Assembly: GCF_018991925.1 (NCBI RefSeq)
Contig: NW_024732384.1
Coordinates: forward strand, 420,606-484,605
DNA length: 64,000 nucleotides
Source: Homarus americanus
Lineage: Eukaryota; Arthropoda; Malacostraca; Decapoda; Nephropidae
Direction: 5' to 3'
Part shown: positions 45,518 to 57,129 of the stretch, one piece after another
Position numbering within the stretch: the stretch's first letter is position 1
Layout: each line of letters begins with the position of its first letter
Translations under genes and position numbers: made by a program
The notes under the pieces: generated by a model
Seen by the model: the letters and a program-made list of their open reading frames with translations, nothing else
What the model was told of the DNA's origin: nothing
The model's database searches: none

Positions 45518-46486
45518 CACAAATGACACGCCTGACGTTGTAAACTCCTCCATACAAATGTTTGACGAAGACGCCAAGTTATTTCCTGAAATCAAGACCA
45601 AGGGGACTGTGAGGAGCTGCAGAACGACCTCTGTGGGCTCCAAGAATGGTCGAAGAAAATGCTGCTGAGATTCAATGTCACGAAGTGTAAGAGGATGCAC
45701 CTGGGGCGTACCAACGGTAAGGAGGCGTATCATATGGCCCAACGGGATGAAGAAACTGCACTATTTGAGACTGAATGTGAGAAGGACCTAGGTGTGTATG
45801 CTGACAATGAGCTGAAGTTCTCGGGCCATTACGAGAAGAAGGTAAATCAGGCAAATAAATTATTGGGTCTTATAAGAAGGTCGTTCAGATATCTAGACGG
45901 TCCGTCCCTCGTAACGATCTTCAAGAGTGAAGTGCTCCCCCATATGGGGTACTGTCACCCCGTCTGGTCCCCGAGATATGCTAGGGACTGTCTGTTGGTT
46001 GAAAATGTTCAAAGGAGGGCCACTAGACTGGTGCCTGCCCTTCGGCACCTCAGCTACCCTGAGAGATTGGAGCGCTGAACTTGCTTAGCTTATACTACAG
46101 ACGGGCAAGGGGTGAGCTAATTGAGGTGAATAAGCATCTCAAGGGGCACTACTCAGTCGAGCGTCCTTACTTGGAGCTGGAGGACACTCGCCCCACAAGG
46201 GGTCACAGCTCAAGATTGAAGAAGCCACAAGTCCAGAAAACTGTGAGGGCAAACTTTTTCGGAGTGAGAGTTGTGAACTCTCGGAACAATCTGCCAGAAA
46301 GTGTTGTGACGGCACCGAGTGTGAGCTCTTTCAAGACAAGACTTGACCAACAGTGGAGCAGGTTCAGGTACATTCTGGAGCCGGTGCATGCCCAGTACTT
46401 GCTAACAGTGCGTAACAGAGACGTGACCGATCGCCCAAGCGGCTAAACGAGCCGATAAGTGGTGAAGAGGATAAAAGGTAAAAGGT
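45518..46486 (+). mobile_element. CR1-like LINE (family A), 5'-truncated insertion in spacer 1
   Basis: It starts inside the RT palm domain (INDTPDVV...FDEDAKL equivalent) and continues KRMHLGRTNGKEAYHMAQRD, KKVNQANKLLGLIRRSFRYL, NVQRRATRLVPALRHLSYPE, one frameshift near 46078, then KPQVQKTVRANFFGVRV and the family tail ending AGGATAAAAGGTAAAAGGT. The homologous spacer downstream of gene 2 (49621-49640) has the uninterrupted site ATGTTTACTGTGTTGG, which fixes both boundaries. Confidence 0.92.
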
Positions 46487-48250
46487 ATTGTGTTGGTGAC
46501 AGACACCATTACTGGCGGGTCCAGGGAGGTGGCGTCTGCTGGGTGTTGACTGTGGCTTACCTGAACAACCTAACCTAAGGTAAACAAACTAACCTAGCAT
46601 AAGGTAACCAGACATGTCCAAACTAACCAACTTTAAGGTAAACAAACGTGACTAAACCAATCTATTCTAAGGTAACCAAACATGACCTCATTAATCTAAC
46701 CTAAATATTACCCAATGAAACTTTAATAGTGTTTGAAATAAACACGTAACACAATGTAACATGTAAGTCAGTACTACGAGTATGTTTATACAAACAGATT
46801 GACAATCATAATAGAACCTTCAAGAGGACCATTCAGTTAATTCATTGTCCCGACGGTCATCTTTCAGTAGACTTCAGGACATGATTGTTGTATTAAAAGA
46901 TCAATGTTGTCAGGTCACAACAAAACTCGCCTTCAAGGAAACTTAGACATCAATGTCGACACTGTGTACACTGACGATGATAACAACGACTAGTACAACG
47001 GGTGTTTGCCATAATCTTATCTGTACTTGGTGGTGGTGAGATAAGCTTGAAACACAAGTAATGCAGAAGGATGAACCTTGGTGTACCAACAGTATGGTGG
47101 CGTGTCACACGTCCCAATGAGACGAGGAAACTTTATTTACTAAGATCAAATGTGAAAAGGACCAGAGTGTGTATGTTGAGAGTGAATTGAAGTTCTTGGA
47201 CCATTGTGGGAAGAAAGTAAATAAAGCAAATAAGCTACTAGGTCTTATATGAAAGTCGTTTACGTAACTTATGGTCCGTCCCTCATCAATCGATCAATTA
47301 GAGTACCGTCCTCACATCTGAGGGTTGGCGACCACGTCCACACTAAATATCATCAGACTGTTATTACCAATCCTCTAAGATTTTGTATCTTTCTGGGGAC
47401 CCAGTTTTTAATTTCATTCATCCATCCCAGTCTCCAACTTCCCCTGGCCCTCCTTCCCTAAACTTTGCCAATTAATTTTTTTTAATTATCCCCTCATCCC
47501 TAATTATTAGATCAAAGTGGCTCATTTATATTTTCTGTACATTTTAAATATTTTCTTGAAGTTGTTGCCAATTTTAGAAATTCTTCACTTGTTTTCTTGT
47601 CAGTGTGACTTGGTTTTAAGATTCACCTATAACACCACACTTCAAAGCCTCCAACCTTTTTCTGGTGTGTGCCGAGTGTCCACGGTTCTGACCCATACAT
47701 CAGTCCTCGCCTTATAAAGCCTTTCAGCAGCCTTTTTCTCAAACTGAAATTAGATTTCTATTTCATTAGACCTTTTAGATTATTAAATGCTGTTTCTTGT
47801 TTTGATTTCTTCCATACATCTACCACCACAGCTAATGTTACTTCCCAAATACTCAAAATTTTCCACTTGTAAAAGTTCCCTGTTGCCTACCATAATTTTT
47901 ATTTTAGTATTTTTCTATAAATGAGGACAAAACCATTACTAAAGATTTATTAAAATGAAGTAATATTAAGTTAACACTATAGTCCAGGTTTTATTAAGAA
48001 ATATAATTTGATCTCAGAGATTTCTTCAATATTCTCACATTAACCTGCTATATTGAAAAAGTCAATGTAATTCATATTTTATCAACTCAATGTTTATTTA
48101 ACATATTATCACCTTCGTCAGTTTACAGTATGAGAGTTGGAGACAAAAAAACTGACCTTCATTCGTGAAGGAATAAAACTTGTTTCTCTGGACAATAGTT
48201 TTAACGATATTGTGGTAACATTTGTGGCTCATAACATTATCTCTTACAAA
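46487..48250. repeat. Type I spacer (copy 1), part after the LINE insertion
   Basis: Near-identical to 49630-51400 and, with many indels, to 62290-64000. Contents: degenerate CTAAGGTAAACAAAC repeats (46565-46690), an old family A LINE scrap (47072-47285) and an antisense LINE scrap (47290-47900). No gene. With 45081-45517 it forms the spacer between genes 1 and 2. Confidence 0.85.
47290..47900 (-). mobile_element. Decayed LINE reverse-transcriptase fragment (also at 50430 and 63120)
   Basis: On the minus strand, across frames: ENFEYLGSNISCGGRCMEEI, YGSEPWTLGTHQKKVLEA and SWRLGWMNEIKNWV, as in the C-terminal part of RTE-like LINE ORF2. It is old; the three copies came with the segmental duplication. 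Confidence 0.7.
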
Positions 48251-48280
48251 TATATGTTTTTCCTGTCCATCAGCGGGTGG

Positions 48281-48346
48281 TGACGTCACGTTAAGGGGCG
48301 GGTCCTGCAGTATATAATGGAGGCGGGTGTGTTGTGAGGCATCAGT
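48281..48346 (+). promoter_or_regulatory. Core promoter of cuticle gene 2: CRE, TATA, initiator
   Basis: TGACGTCA at 48281, TATATAA at 48311 and TCAGT (arthropod initiator) at 48342. Spacings 30 and 31 bp, as in the other copies. Confidence 0.88.
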
Positions 48347-48370
48347 CTCGACTCATCTCTCATCTTCAAA

Positions 48371-49000
48371 ATGACACTTAATTAGCCATGTAAATATTCT
48401 TATGTTAACGTATTCTTATGTAGATGGATACATTTAGTATATAAAATTTGCTCAGAAATGTTGATCAACAACAACCGTAAAATGAATTGAATGTTATTTC
48501 TGGTAGAAGATGTGATGGTGAGGAGTGTTGTGTATGTTGCAGGTACTGGTTGTGGCCGCCCTTGTGGTCGTCACCCTCGCCCGCCCAGACAACACCTACA
48601 ACAACGATCCACAGGTGAGTTGGTCGCCGTCACAAAATGTATTAATGCATAACATTAAAGACTGATGATGACATCAGTGAGAGTATGGATGTTCATCCCT
48701 CAAGACTGTGGCTGTGATTTATTGCTTCTGTTGCCAGTGTTGTAAAGACTTATCTTCCTTCAGCCTCCTGCTCAGTACGACTTCAGCTACACGGTGAAGG
48801 ACGACGCTTCCGGCAACGACTTCGGTCACCAGGAGAACCGTGACGGTGACTTCACCAAGGGCAACTACCATGTGCAGCTCCCCGACGGCCGTCTGCAGCA
48901 GGTAGCCTACAACGTTGAAGGTGACTCAGGCTTCGTGGCCGAGGTCACCTACCAGGGCGAGGCCCAATACCCACCACAAGAACCACAACCTTATGCCTGA
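48371..49000 (+). CDS. Cuticle protein 2 (tandem copy 2), exon-1 splice donor lost
   Basis: Exons 2 (48543-48614) and 3 (48764-49000) are intact and almost identical to copy 1, encoding the signal-peptide core and the RR domain (tail PPQEPQPYA). Exon 1 is damaged: the ATG at 48371 reads MTLN and then TAG, because about 33 nt present in copy 3 (51522-51554), including its donor, are missing. The next GT (48389) would lie after the stop. Exons 2 and 3 have no in-frame ATG that could supply a signal peptide. The promoter is intact, so it may be transcribed without making the protein. It is probably a recent pseudogene, unless an unseen alternative first exon is used. Confidence 0.8.
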
Positions 49001-49191
49001 GTGTTGAACAGACCTCTTCCTACCACAGCAACCTAACACCTGTCCCTGAGTGCTGAGCACTGTAAAGGTTCACTAACTTATTAAATGAATGCTTTACGAA
49101 AATAAGAAGTTTCCTTTTGCTGTCCCATGATCACTAGAGAACTAAGAACCTAAACAAGCGTAGTTCTTCCCTTACAGGAACCAAATGATGA

Positions 49192-51400
49192 AATAAATGT
49201 TTTGGAAACATTGCAGATGAATGTTTATATAACTAGGTATACCGTAAGTCGCTTACGTACCGGTAGTCGTTCACACCAAGAATAACTGATGTTTTACTGA
49301 GGTTAATAAAAACGATAAATAAATGATCAAATTTTCTTTAAGTCGCTGGCTAGTGACTACACAGTAGAAGGAAAAATATTGTCTTAAATATTAATTGATT
49401 TTCAACACAATCTTCTTTAACATTAATAATTAGAGAGATAAGTTCAATTAATAAACTTTGTAAAATAGGAAAATCATATTTGTTTGGTAAGCTTGTGCAG
49501 GAGACAATTGTTTGGGTCTCTGGTAAGAAACAATATTTACACAGATGATCATCTTGACATGAACAATCACAACAAGTGAAGACTTTATATAGTAGATGAC
49601 GGTGTGTGATGAGCAGTCACAGGGAGAGATGTTTACTGTGTTGGTGACAGAAACCATTACTGGCGGATTCAGGGAGGTGACATTTGCTGGGTGTTGACTG
49701 TGGCTTATCTGAACAACCTAGCCTAAGGTAAACAAACTATCCTATCATATGGTCACCAAACTAACCAATTTTAAGGTAACCTAACGTGACTAAACGAATC
49801 TATTCTAAGGTAACCAAACATGACCTCATTAATCTAATCTAAATATTACCCAATGAAACTTTAATGGTGTTTGAAATAAACACGTAACACAATGTAACAT
49901 GTAAGTCAGTACTACGAATATGTTTATACAAACAGAATGACAATCATAATAGAACCTTGAAGAGGACCATTCAGTTAATTCATTGTCCCGACGGTCATCC
50001 TTCAGTAGACTTCAGGACATGATTGTTGTATTAAAAGATCAATGTTGTCAGGTCACAACAAAACTCGCCTTCAAGGAAACTTAGACATCAATGTCGACAC
50101 TGTGTACACTGACGATGATAACAACGACTAGTACAATGGGTGTTTGCCATAATCTTATCTGTACTTGGTGGTGGTGAGATAAGCTTGAAACACAAGTGAT
50201 GCAGAAGGATGAACCTTGGTGTACCAACAGTATGGTGGCGTGTCACACGTCCCAATGAGACGAGGAAACTTCATTTACTAAGATCAAATGTGAAAAGGAC
50301 CCGAGTGTGTATGTTGAGAGTGAATTGATGTTCTTGGACCTTTGTGGGAAGAAAGTAAATAAAGCAAATAAGCTACTAGGTCTTATATGAAAGTCGTTTA
50401 CGTAACTAATGGTCCGTCCCTCATCAATCAATCAATTAGAGTACCGTCCTCACATCTGAGGGTTGGCGACCACGTCCACACTAAATATCATCAGACTGTT
50501 ATTACCAATCCTCTAAGATTTTGTATCTTTCTGGGGACCCAGTTTTTAATTTCATTCATCCATCCCAGTCTCCAACTTCCCCTGGCCCTCCTTCCCGAAA
50601 CTTTGCCAATTATTTTTTTTTAATTATCCCCTCATCCCTAATTATTAGATCGAAGTGGCTCATTTATATTTTCTGTACATTTTAAATATTTTCTTGAAGT
50701 TGTTGCCAATTTTAGAAATTCTTCACTTGTTTTCTTGTCAGTGTGACTTGGTTTTAAGATTCACCTATAACACCACACTTCAAAGCCTCCAACCTTTTTC
50801 TGGTGTGTGCCGAGTGTCCACGGTTCTGACCCATACATCAGTCCTCGCCTTATAAAGCCTTTCAGCAGCCTTTTTCTCAAACTGAAATTAAATTTCTATT
50901 TCATTAGACCTTTTGGTTTATTAAATGCTGTTTCTTGTTTTGATTTCTTCCATACATCTACCACCACAGCTAATGTTACTTCCCAAATACTCAAAATTTT
51001 CCACTTGTAAAAGTTCCCTGTTGCCTACCATAATTTTTATTTTAGTATTTTTTCTATAAATGAGGACAAAACCATTACTAAAGAATGATTAAAATGAAGT
51101 AATATTAAGTTAACACTATCGTCCAGGTTTTATTAAGAAATATAATTTGATCTCAGATATTTCTTCAATATTCTCACATTAACCTGCTTTATTGAAAAAG
51201 TCAATGTAATTCATATTTTATCAACTCAATGTTTATTTAACATATTATCACCTTCGTCAGTTTACAGTATGAGAGTTGGAGACATAAAAAAACTGACCTT
51301 CATTCGTGAAGGAATAAAACTTGTTTCTCTGGACAATAGTTTTAACGATATTGTGGTAACATTTGTGGCTCATAACATTATCTCTTACAAATATATGTTT
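49192..51400. repeat. Type I spacer (copy 2), between cuticle genes 2 and 3
   Basis: Uninterrupted version of the type I spacer: gene 3'-flank, the empty LINE site at 49630, CTAAGGTAAAC-type repeats, the family A LINE scrap (50210-50430) and the antisense LINE scrap (50430-51040). No gene. Confidence 0.85.
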
Positions 51401-51421
51401 TTCCTGTCCATCAGCGGGTGG

Positions 51422-51487
51422 TGACGTCACGTTAAGGGGCGGGTCCTGCAGTATATAATGGAGGCGGGTGTGTTGTGAGGCATCAGT
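51422..51487 (+). promoter_or_regulatory. Core promoter of cuticle gene 3: CRE, TATA, initiator
   Basis: TGACGTCA at 51422, TATATAA at 51452, TCAGT at 51483; same spacings as copies 1, 2 and 4. Confidence 0.88.
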
Positions 51488-51511
51488 CTCGACTCATCTC
51501 TCATCTCCAAA

Positions 51512-52179
51512 ATGACACTTAATGTTGGTATTGAGGGAATTTTTTTTTGCACATATTAGCCTGTGTTTCTATTCTTATGTTAAAGTGAAGTCACTGCTAG
51601 ATGGCAGACTATTTAGTATATAAAATTTGCTCAGAAATGTTGATCAATAACAACCGTAAAATGAATTGAATGTTATTTCTGGTAGAAGATGTGATGGTGA
51701 GGAGTGTTGTGTATGTTGCAGGTACTGGTTGTGGCCGCCCTTGTGGTCGTCACCCTCGCCCGCCCAGACAACACCTACAACAACGATCCACAGGTGAGTT
51801 GGTCGCCGTCACAAAATGTATTAATGCATAACATTAAAGACTGATGATGACATCAGTGAGAGTATGGATGTTCATCCCTCAAGACTGTGGCTGTGATTTA
51901 TTGCTTCTGTTGCCAGTGTTGTAAAGACTTGTCTTCCTTCAGCCTCCTGCTCAGTACGACTTCAGCTACACGGTGAAGGACGACGCTTCCGGCAACGACT
52001 TCCGCCAACAGGAGGCTCGGGACAGTGACTACATACAGGGCAACTACCATGTGCAGCTCCCCGACGGCCGTCTGCAGCAGGTAGCCTACAACGTTGAAGG
52101 TGACTCAGGCTTCGTGGCCGAGGTCACCTACCAGGGCGAGGCCCAATACCCACCACAACAACCACAACCTTATGCCTGA
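51512..52179 (+). CDS. Cuticle protein 3, CPR/pro-resilin-like (tandem copy 3)
   Basis: Exons 51512-51523 (MTLN), 51722-51793 and 51943-52179; 106 aa. The exon 1 donor is AAT followed by gttggt, weaker than the AAG/gtttgc of copies 1 and 4, but it is the only nearby GT that keeps the frame. Exon 2 is identical to copy 1. Exon 3 differs in one block: DFRQQEARDSDYIQG in place of DFGHQENRDGDFTKG, while the rest is essentially the same. That block includes the RDGD element, here RDSD. The polyadenylation signal is at 52371. Expected to be a secreted chitin-binding cuticle component; whether the weak donor is used is not known. Confidence 0.88.
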
Positions 52180-53086
52180 GTGCTGAACAGACCGCTTCCT
52201 ACCACAACAAACTAACACCTGTCCCTGAGTGCTGAGCACTGTAAAGGTTCACTAACTTATTAAATGAATGCTTTACGAAAATAAGAAGTTTCTTTGTACT
52301 GTCCCATGATCACTAGAGAACTAAGAACCTAAACAAGCGTAGTTCTTCACTTACAGGAACCAAATGATGAAATAAATGTTTAGGAAACAACATGTAAGTG
52401 GTTGTACTTGTCATGGCCACTGCTGAATGACCTTCCTCTTTCAGCCGTTCTCCAACTTCTTGGCCCATTAATCAGACTCACGTTCTGAAATAACAGTTGT
52501 AGTTAACAGACCAGGATCATGTAGACACTCCTTGTTACCTCTGACCGAAAGTTGAAGGTAACATTTAATATAAGCACACTGTGAGAAAACATCCAAGGAA
52601 ACTCTTCTTTATATTGTGCAAATTGGGTCAGGACTGAGATGTACTAATTTATAACAATTAACATCTAACATATTTACAGTAAAACAAGAGTACAGACATT
52701 GACACTGCATGGCCTTGTGGTCTCAACTGATTTAGTAATTTAACTTCTTAATCCCACAATATGGCTCTTCCTCCATTCACAGAAGTATCATTTAGTATTC
52801 ACCCTAAATGCTGGTGAGTAATTTAATACCAAAATGTAGGATATACAATGGATGAAACAAGATTACAATCACTTTCCTGATCTCACATCCACACCCTGTA
52901 TTCACCCCTGGAGGAAGACAGCTTCTAAATGTAAACAAACAATACATCATTTACAATTAGAATATTAACTCTTAAATTCTTTGTATAAGAACAAATATTA
53001 TATGATTACAAATACATTGAACCAATACAATTCACATTAAATACAAAAAAAAAATCTAATTTCAAAGGATATACATCTTTTTTATA

Positions 53087-53510
53087 TTGTAGTGGATATT
53101 TCCCCTACAGCTACAACTATCATTTGTCACTGACTAGCCGACCCCTTTCCGAATTCCCCAGCCAACGTCTCGTGGTCTAAGGTCGGCTACTAGCACCGCC
53201 TAACAAAGCGGAGGTCAACTATCAAGCCACGCCTACCTCCGCTAAAAAGATCTCACCTCGCCGTGACCTGTCCCCTTCTTCTATCTACAGCCACGCAGCA
53301 CGCAACACCTCCTCTGAGCAAGCTCCTCACCAACCAGCTCTCTACTCCACGCTGCCAACCACGCTGCCACTTCCCAGCACCAAGTTGCCCTGTACATCCA
53401 ATACAATATATATACAGAGAGAGCACTGTGAGTTTCCTTTCTCCAACCCATCCTGAGTGTGAACCAACATCACGAAGCCCCACAATGTCTCCTCTCCTTT
53501 CATAGAAACC
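53087..53510 (+). mobile_element. Solo-LTR-like repeat
   Basis: It begins TTGTAGTGGATATTTCCCCT and runs through GAATTCCCCAG, GTCTCGTGGTCTA, AAGCCACGCCTACCTCCGCT and ACATCCAATACAATATATAT. Related copies are at 11505, 39000 (inverted) and 57860. No internal coding region or target duplication was identified, so the LTR nature is inferred from its TATA-bearing relative at 11505 and its dispersal. Confidence 0.6.
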
Positions 53511-54439
53511 AAACCACTCTTGCAACGGTTACTGATACAAAAAGAACATTCAGCACACTTAAAGATATTATACAACGGTTATGTATTGTTATAGAAATGT
53601 ATAAGTAGTTCATTTTTAAGATAACAAAATATTAGAAAGGATGATAAAATTTAGCTTAGGAATACATAGAAAAATGTATTTCTTTTATACAATGCCATCG
53701 AAATGTGAACGCTGTGCTTTTCGTGATTAATAAAGAAGATAATTATCATGAACAGCCAAAGAAAAAAAAGGTTAAAAATTTTTTTTTGTGAATTTCGACA
53801 AGAAACTTTAATAAGTAGTGAACACTTTACAGTATATAGTAGATGACGGTGTAATTGTACGACAGACACTTTTACTGGCGGGTTCAGGGAGGTGAGGTCT
53901 GCTGGGTGTTGACTGTGGCTTACCTGAACAACCTAACCTGAGGTAAACAAACTAATCTAAGGTGACCAAACATGGCCATTATGTGTTACTGCTCTTCACG
54001 GCATGGTATACTTGCTTCACAACTAGGTACAGTATTTTCCCGGAGCCTTAAGTGTGCTTTTTCGACCTGACAGTCGCCTTGATGTGCAAAACTTTGTTTA
54101 TAGGCGTCAGTTGTCACACTGTTTTCGCTGGGTCTAAACTTACTATATTTGTTGCCATACATTTTACCATCCTACAAAGTTATTAATTTCCTTATTACAG
54201 TAAGAAGCAAAAAGTAAACAAATACAGCCAACGTAGATAGAGTTTTTATATTACAGTACAGTATTAAGAAAAAACTGTATCATGTAAGTCACTGTTGGAT
54301 GGAAAAACAGAATAAACTGAAAATACGACTATTTATTTAGGGCAGCAAACTCAGTAAATGACATGTTCAAGTAAAACGTAAGGAGACAATAAGACAATTT
54401 CGTTTAACACCACCAAAGTGTAGGTAACCAGGGTTGACT

Positions 54440-55100
54440 CTGTACCCGTGTCTTCAGCTGTAGGGAGCTGAAATTATCGACAAAGTTGCAAAAAATTCGA
54501 GCAGTGGTCCTCCCCAACCTGCTATATGGCAGCGAGACATGGGTCACATACAGGAGGCACCTCAAGGCACTTGAAAACTTTCACCAACGTGGTCTACGTT
54601 CATCCTCCGAGTTCGCTGGGAAGGCAAGAGAACAAATGCCAGTATTATTGCTGACACCAACTGTAGGAGCATCGAGGCTACCATTATCCATGAACAACTA
54701 CGATGGACTGGCCATGTTACCCGCATGGACGACAGTAGACTGTCAAAGCAGCTACTTTACAGTCACTTAACAAATAATAAACATAATACTGGTGGGCAAC
54801 TGAAAAGGTATAAGGATAGTCTTAACACAAACCTGGAAAGTGACAAATAGACCCCCTCACCTGGGAGACGATTACTCCACATCCTAATGCTTGGAGGAGC
54901 ACCACATGAGAAGGTGTCAATACTTTCGAGTTAGCCCGACTGCATAATGAGGCAGACAAGCGCCAACGCCGGAAAGACGCTGCCATCGCCTCTCCCGCAC
55001 TAGATGTAGCCCTCCACATGTGCAACATCTTTGAACAACTCTGCCGGTCCCGTATCGGCCTCTTGAGTCACCTCAGAGCTCACCAACCTAGGTGACATCC
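54440..55100 (+). mobile_element. RTE-like LINE reverse-transcriptase C-terminus
   Basis: Across frames it reads IRAVVLPNLLYGSETWVTYR, RHLKALENFHQRGLR, then LRWTGHVTRMDDSRL, and ends in a C-terminal Cys-X2-Cys-like segment (DAAIASPALDVALHMCNI) and SRIGLLSHLRAH. This is typical of LINEs whose ORF2 ends in a zinc-finger-like tail. It is truncated; a duplicate copy is at 59200-59890. Confidence 0.85.
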
Positions 55101-56168
55101 TTAATAACTCATATCATTGTATCATAGCTGGATGATCGTCAAGCTTGATTTCGAGTAAGAGCAAAGTAGTAGTAGTAGTAACCAGGGCAGGTACAGTCTC
55201 TCAAAAAAGTTTCTGTCCACTCTCTGTGTGGAACATTATGAGGCCACAGATGATAGATATTGGGCCATGTATTTACTTTGATATATAGTTTAACATAAGT
55301 AATGCAGTGTGTATTTATTTTGGCATAATTTATATGATGTTCAGTTCCCAAATGTAGTAGGATCTTTATGCCACAGAGCCATGCATATCAAACCTCCCGG
55401 GACATCACGAGTTGCATGTAGCATTTGGCAAGTCATCGGATCCATCCTGGCAGATTTTTTTTTTTGAGATACTGTACATTTAGATTATCAAGGGCATGTA
55501 AATGGTGACATTCTGTGATCAGTGACTCTCCCTGAGGCACGTGGTCCCTGACAGTGGCACAATCGAGGCAAGAAGGCTAAAGAGTATTAACTGTGGGACT
55601 GTTGCAGAGTTTGAAGGAAGAAAGTGTTAGAGCCTCACCGCCTCAGAGACTTGCCAATAAGTCAGTCTCCCAGCCTCATTTGAGACGAGACAATTCTAGA
55701 TCTGCGTATCGTACGTCTTCGTCACCGATACTAATATGAGAAAGGAAAAGCTGATCGTATGTCAGATAGATAGACTAACAGGCCTTTTTTCCTACGTTAA
55801 ATAAGATATTTGATCAAATATAGAATTAAATGTTTATTATTATAGATTCACCAATTTAAAATAAAAACAAAAGCCAAAAGACTTTTCAAGCTTGTGTTTA
55901 CAACTAGAGCATTACCAGACCTTCCATCAACATTTCTTAGATATCAATACATTTTAATGCAATTCTAAAAGGGTGAATTCCAAATATATTAAATTATATA
56001 ATCACCAACATGACTGCCATAACCTGAAACAAAATAATTTCTGTCCTTATTCGTGAAGGAACAAACCATGTTTCTCTGGACGATAATTTTAACGATATTG
56101 TGGTAACATTTGTGGCTCACAACATTTTCTCTTACAAATTTATATTTTTCTTGTCCATCAGCAGGAGG

Positions 56169-56234
56169 TGACGTCACAGGGAGGGGAGGGGCCTGCAGTA
56201 TATAACGATGGCGGGTGTGTTGTGAGGCATCAGT
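56169..56234 (+). promoter_or_regulatory. Core promoter of cuticle gene 4: CRE, TATA, initiator
   Basis: TGACGTCA at 56169, TATATAA at 56199, TCAGT at 56230; invariant spacing with copies 1-3. Confidence 0.88.
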
Positions 56235-56258
56235 CTCGACTCACCTCTCATCTTCAAC

Positions 56259-56930
56259 ATGACTCTTAAGGTTTGCATCATAAATGTCAACATGATTTTC
56301 TGTTAATATGTTGGCGGGAAACGATTGTAAGGCGGAAAAAAATAAAAAAAATAGGGTTTGTTCAGAAATGTTGATCAACAACGACCGTAAAATGAGTTGA
56401 ATGTTATTTCTGGCAGAAGATGTGATGGTGAGGGTAAAATATAGATGGTGAGGAGTGTTGTGTATGTTGCAGGTACTGGTTGTGGCCGCCCTTGTGGTCG
56501 TCACCCTCGCCCGCCCAGACAACACCTACAACAACGATCCACAGGTGAGTTGGTCGCCGTCACAAAATGTATTAATGCATAACATTAAAGACTGATGATG
56601 ACATCAGTGAGAGTATGGATGTTCGTCCCTCAAGACTGTGGCTGTGATTTATTGCTTCTGTTGCCAGTGTTGTAAAGACTTGTCTTCCTTCAGCCTCCTG
56701 CTCAGTACGACTTCAGCTACACGGTGAAGGACGACGATTCCGGCAACGACTTCGGTCACCAGGAGAACCGTGACGGTGACTTCACCAAGGGCAACTACCA
56801 TGTGCAGCTCCCCGACGGCCGTCTGCAGCAGGTAGCCTACAACGTTGAAGGTGACTCAGGCTTCGTGGCTGAGGTCACCTACCAGGGCGAGGCCCAATAC
56901 CCACCACAACAACCACAACCTTATGCCTGA
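56259..56930 (+). CDS. Cuticle protein 4, CPR/pro-resilin-like (tandem copy 4)
   Basis: Exons 56259-56270 (MTLK), 56473-56544 and 56694-56930; 106 aa. It is identical in protein to copy 1 except KDDDSGND instead of KDDASGND. Its first intron starts gtttgcatcataaatgtc as in copy 1, so copies 1 and 4 are the closest pair although two genes lie between them. Signal peptide, RR chitin-binding domain and Pro/Gln tail as in copy 1. Polyadenylation signal at 57123. Apparently intact. Confidence 0.95.
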
Positions 56931-57129
56931 GTGTTGAACAGACCTCTTCCTACCACAACAACCTAACACCTGTCCCTGAGTGCTGAGCACTGTAAAGGTT
57001 CACTAACTTATTAAATGAATGCTTTACGAAAATAAGTAAGTTTCTTTGTACTGTCCCATGATCACTAGAGAACTAAGAACCTAAACAAGCGTAGTTCTTC
57101 CCTTACAGGAACCAAATGATGAAATAAAT

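Larger units (their letters stand above)
52385..56160. repeat. Type II spacer (copy 1), between cuticle genes 3 and 4
   Basis: About 3.8 kb repeated, with many small indels, at 57130-60900. It holds the LTR-like repeat (53087-53510), a segment shared with the type I spacer (TTACTGGCGGGTTCAGGGAG, 53850-53970), an RTE-like LINE fragment (54440-55100) and the dispersed repeat seen in LTA4H intron 9 (55250-55485). No gene. Confidence 0.85.

Noticed and set aside
47249..47872. Repeated plus-strand frames in the type I spacers (also 50387-51010)
   Set aside because: They are antisense to a decayed LINE reverse transcriptase and are repeated only because the spacer is duplicated.
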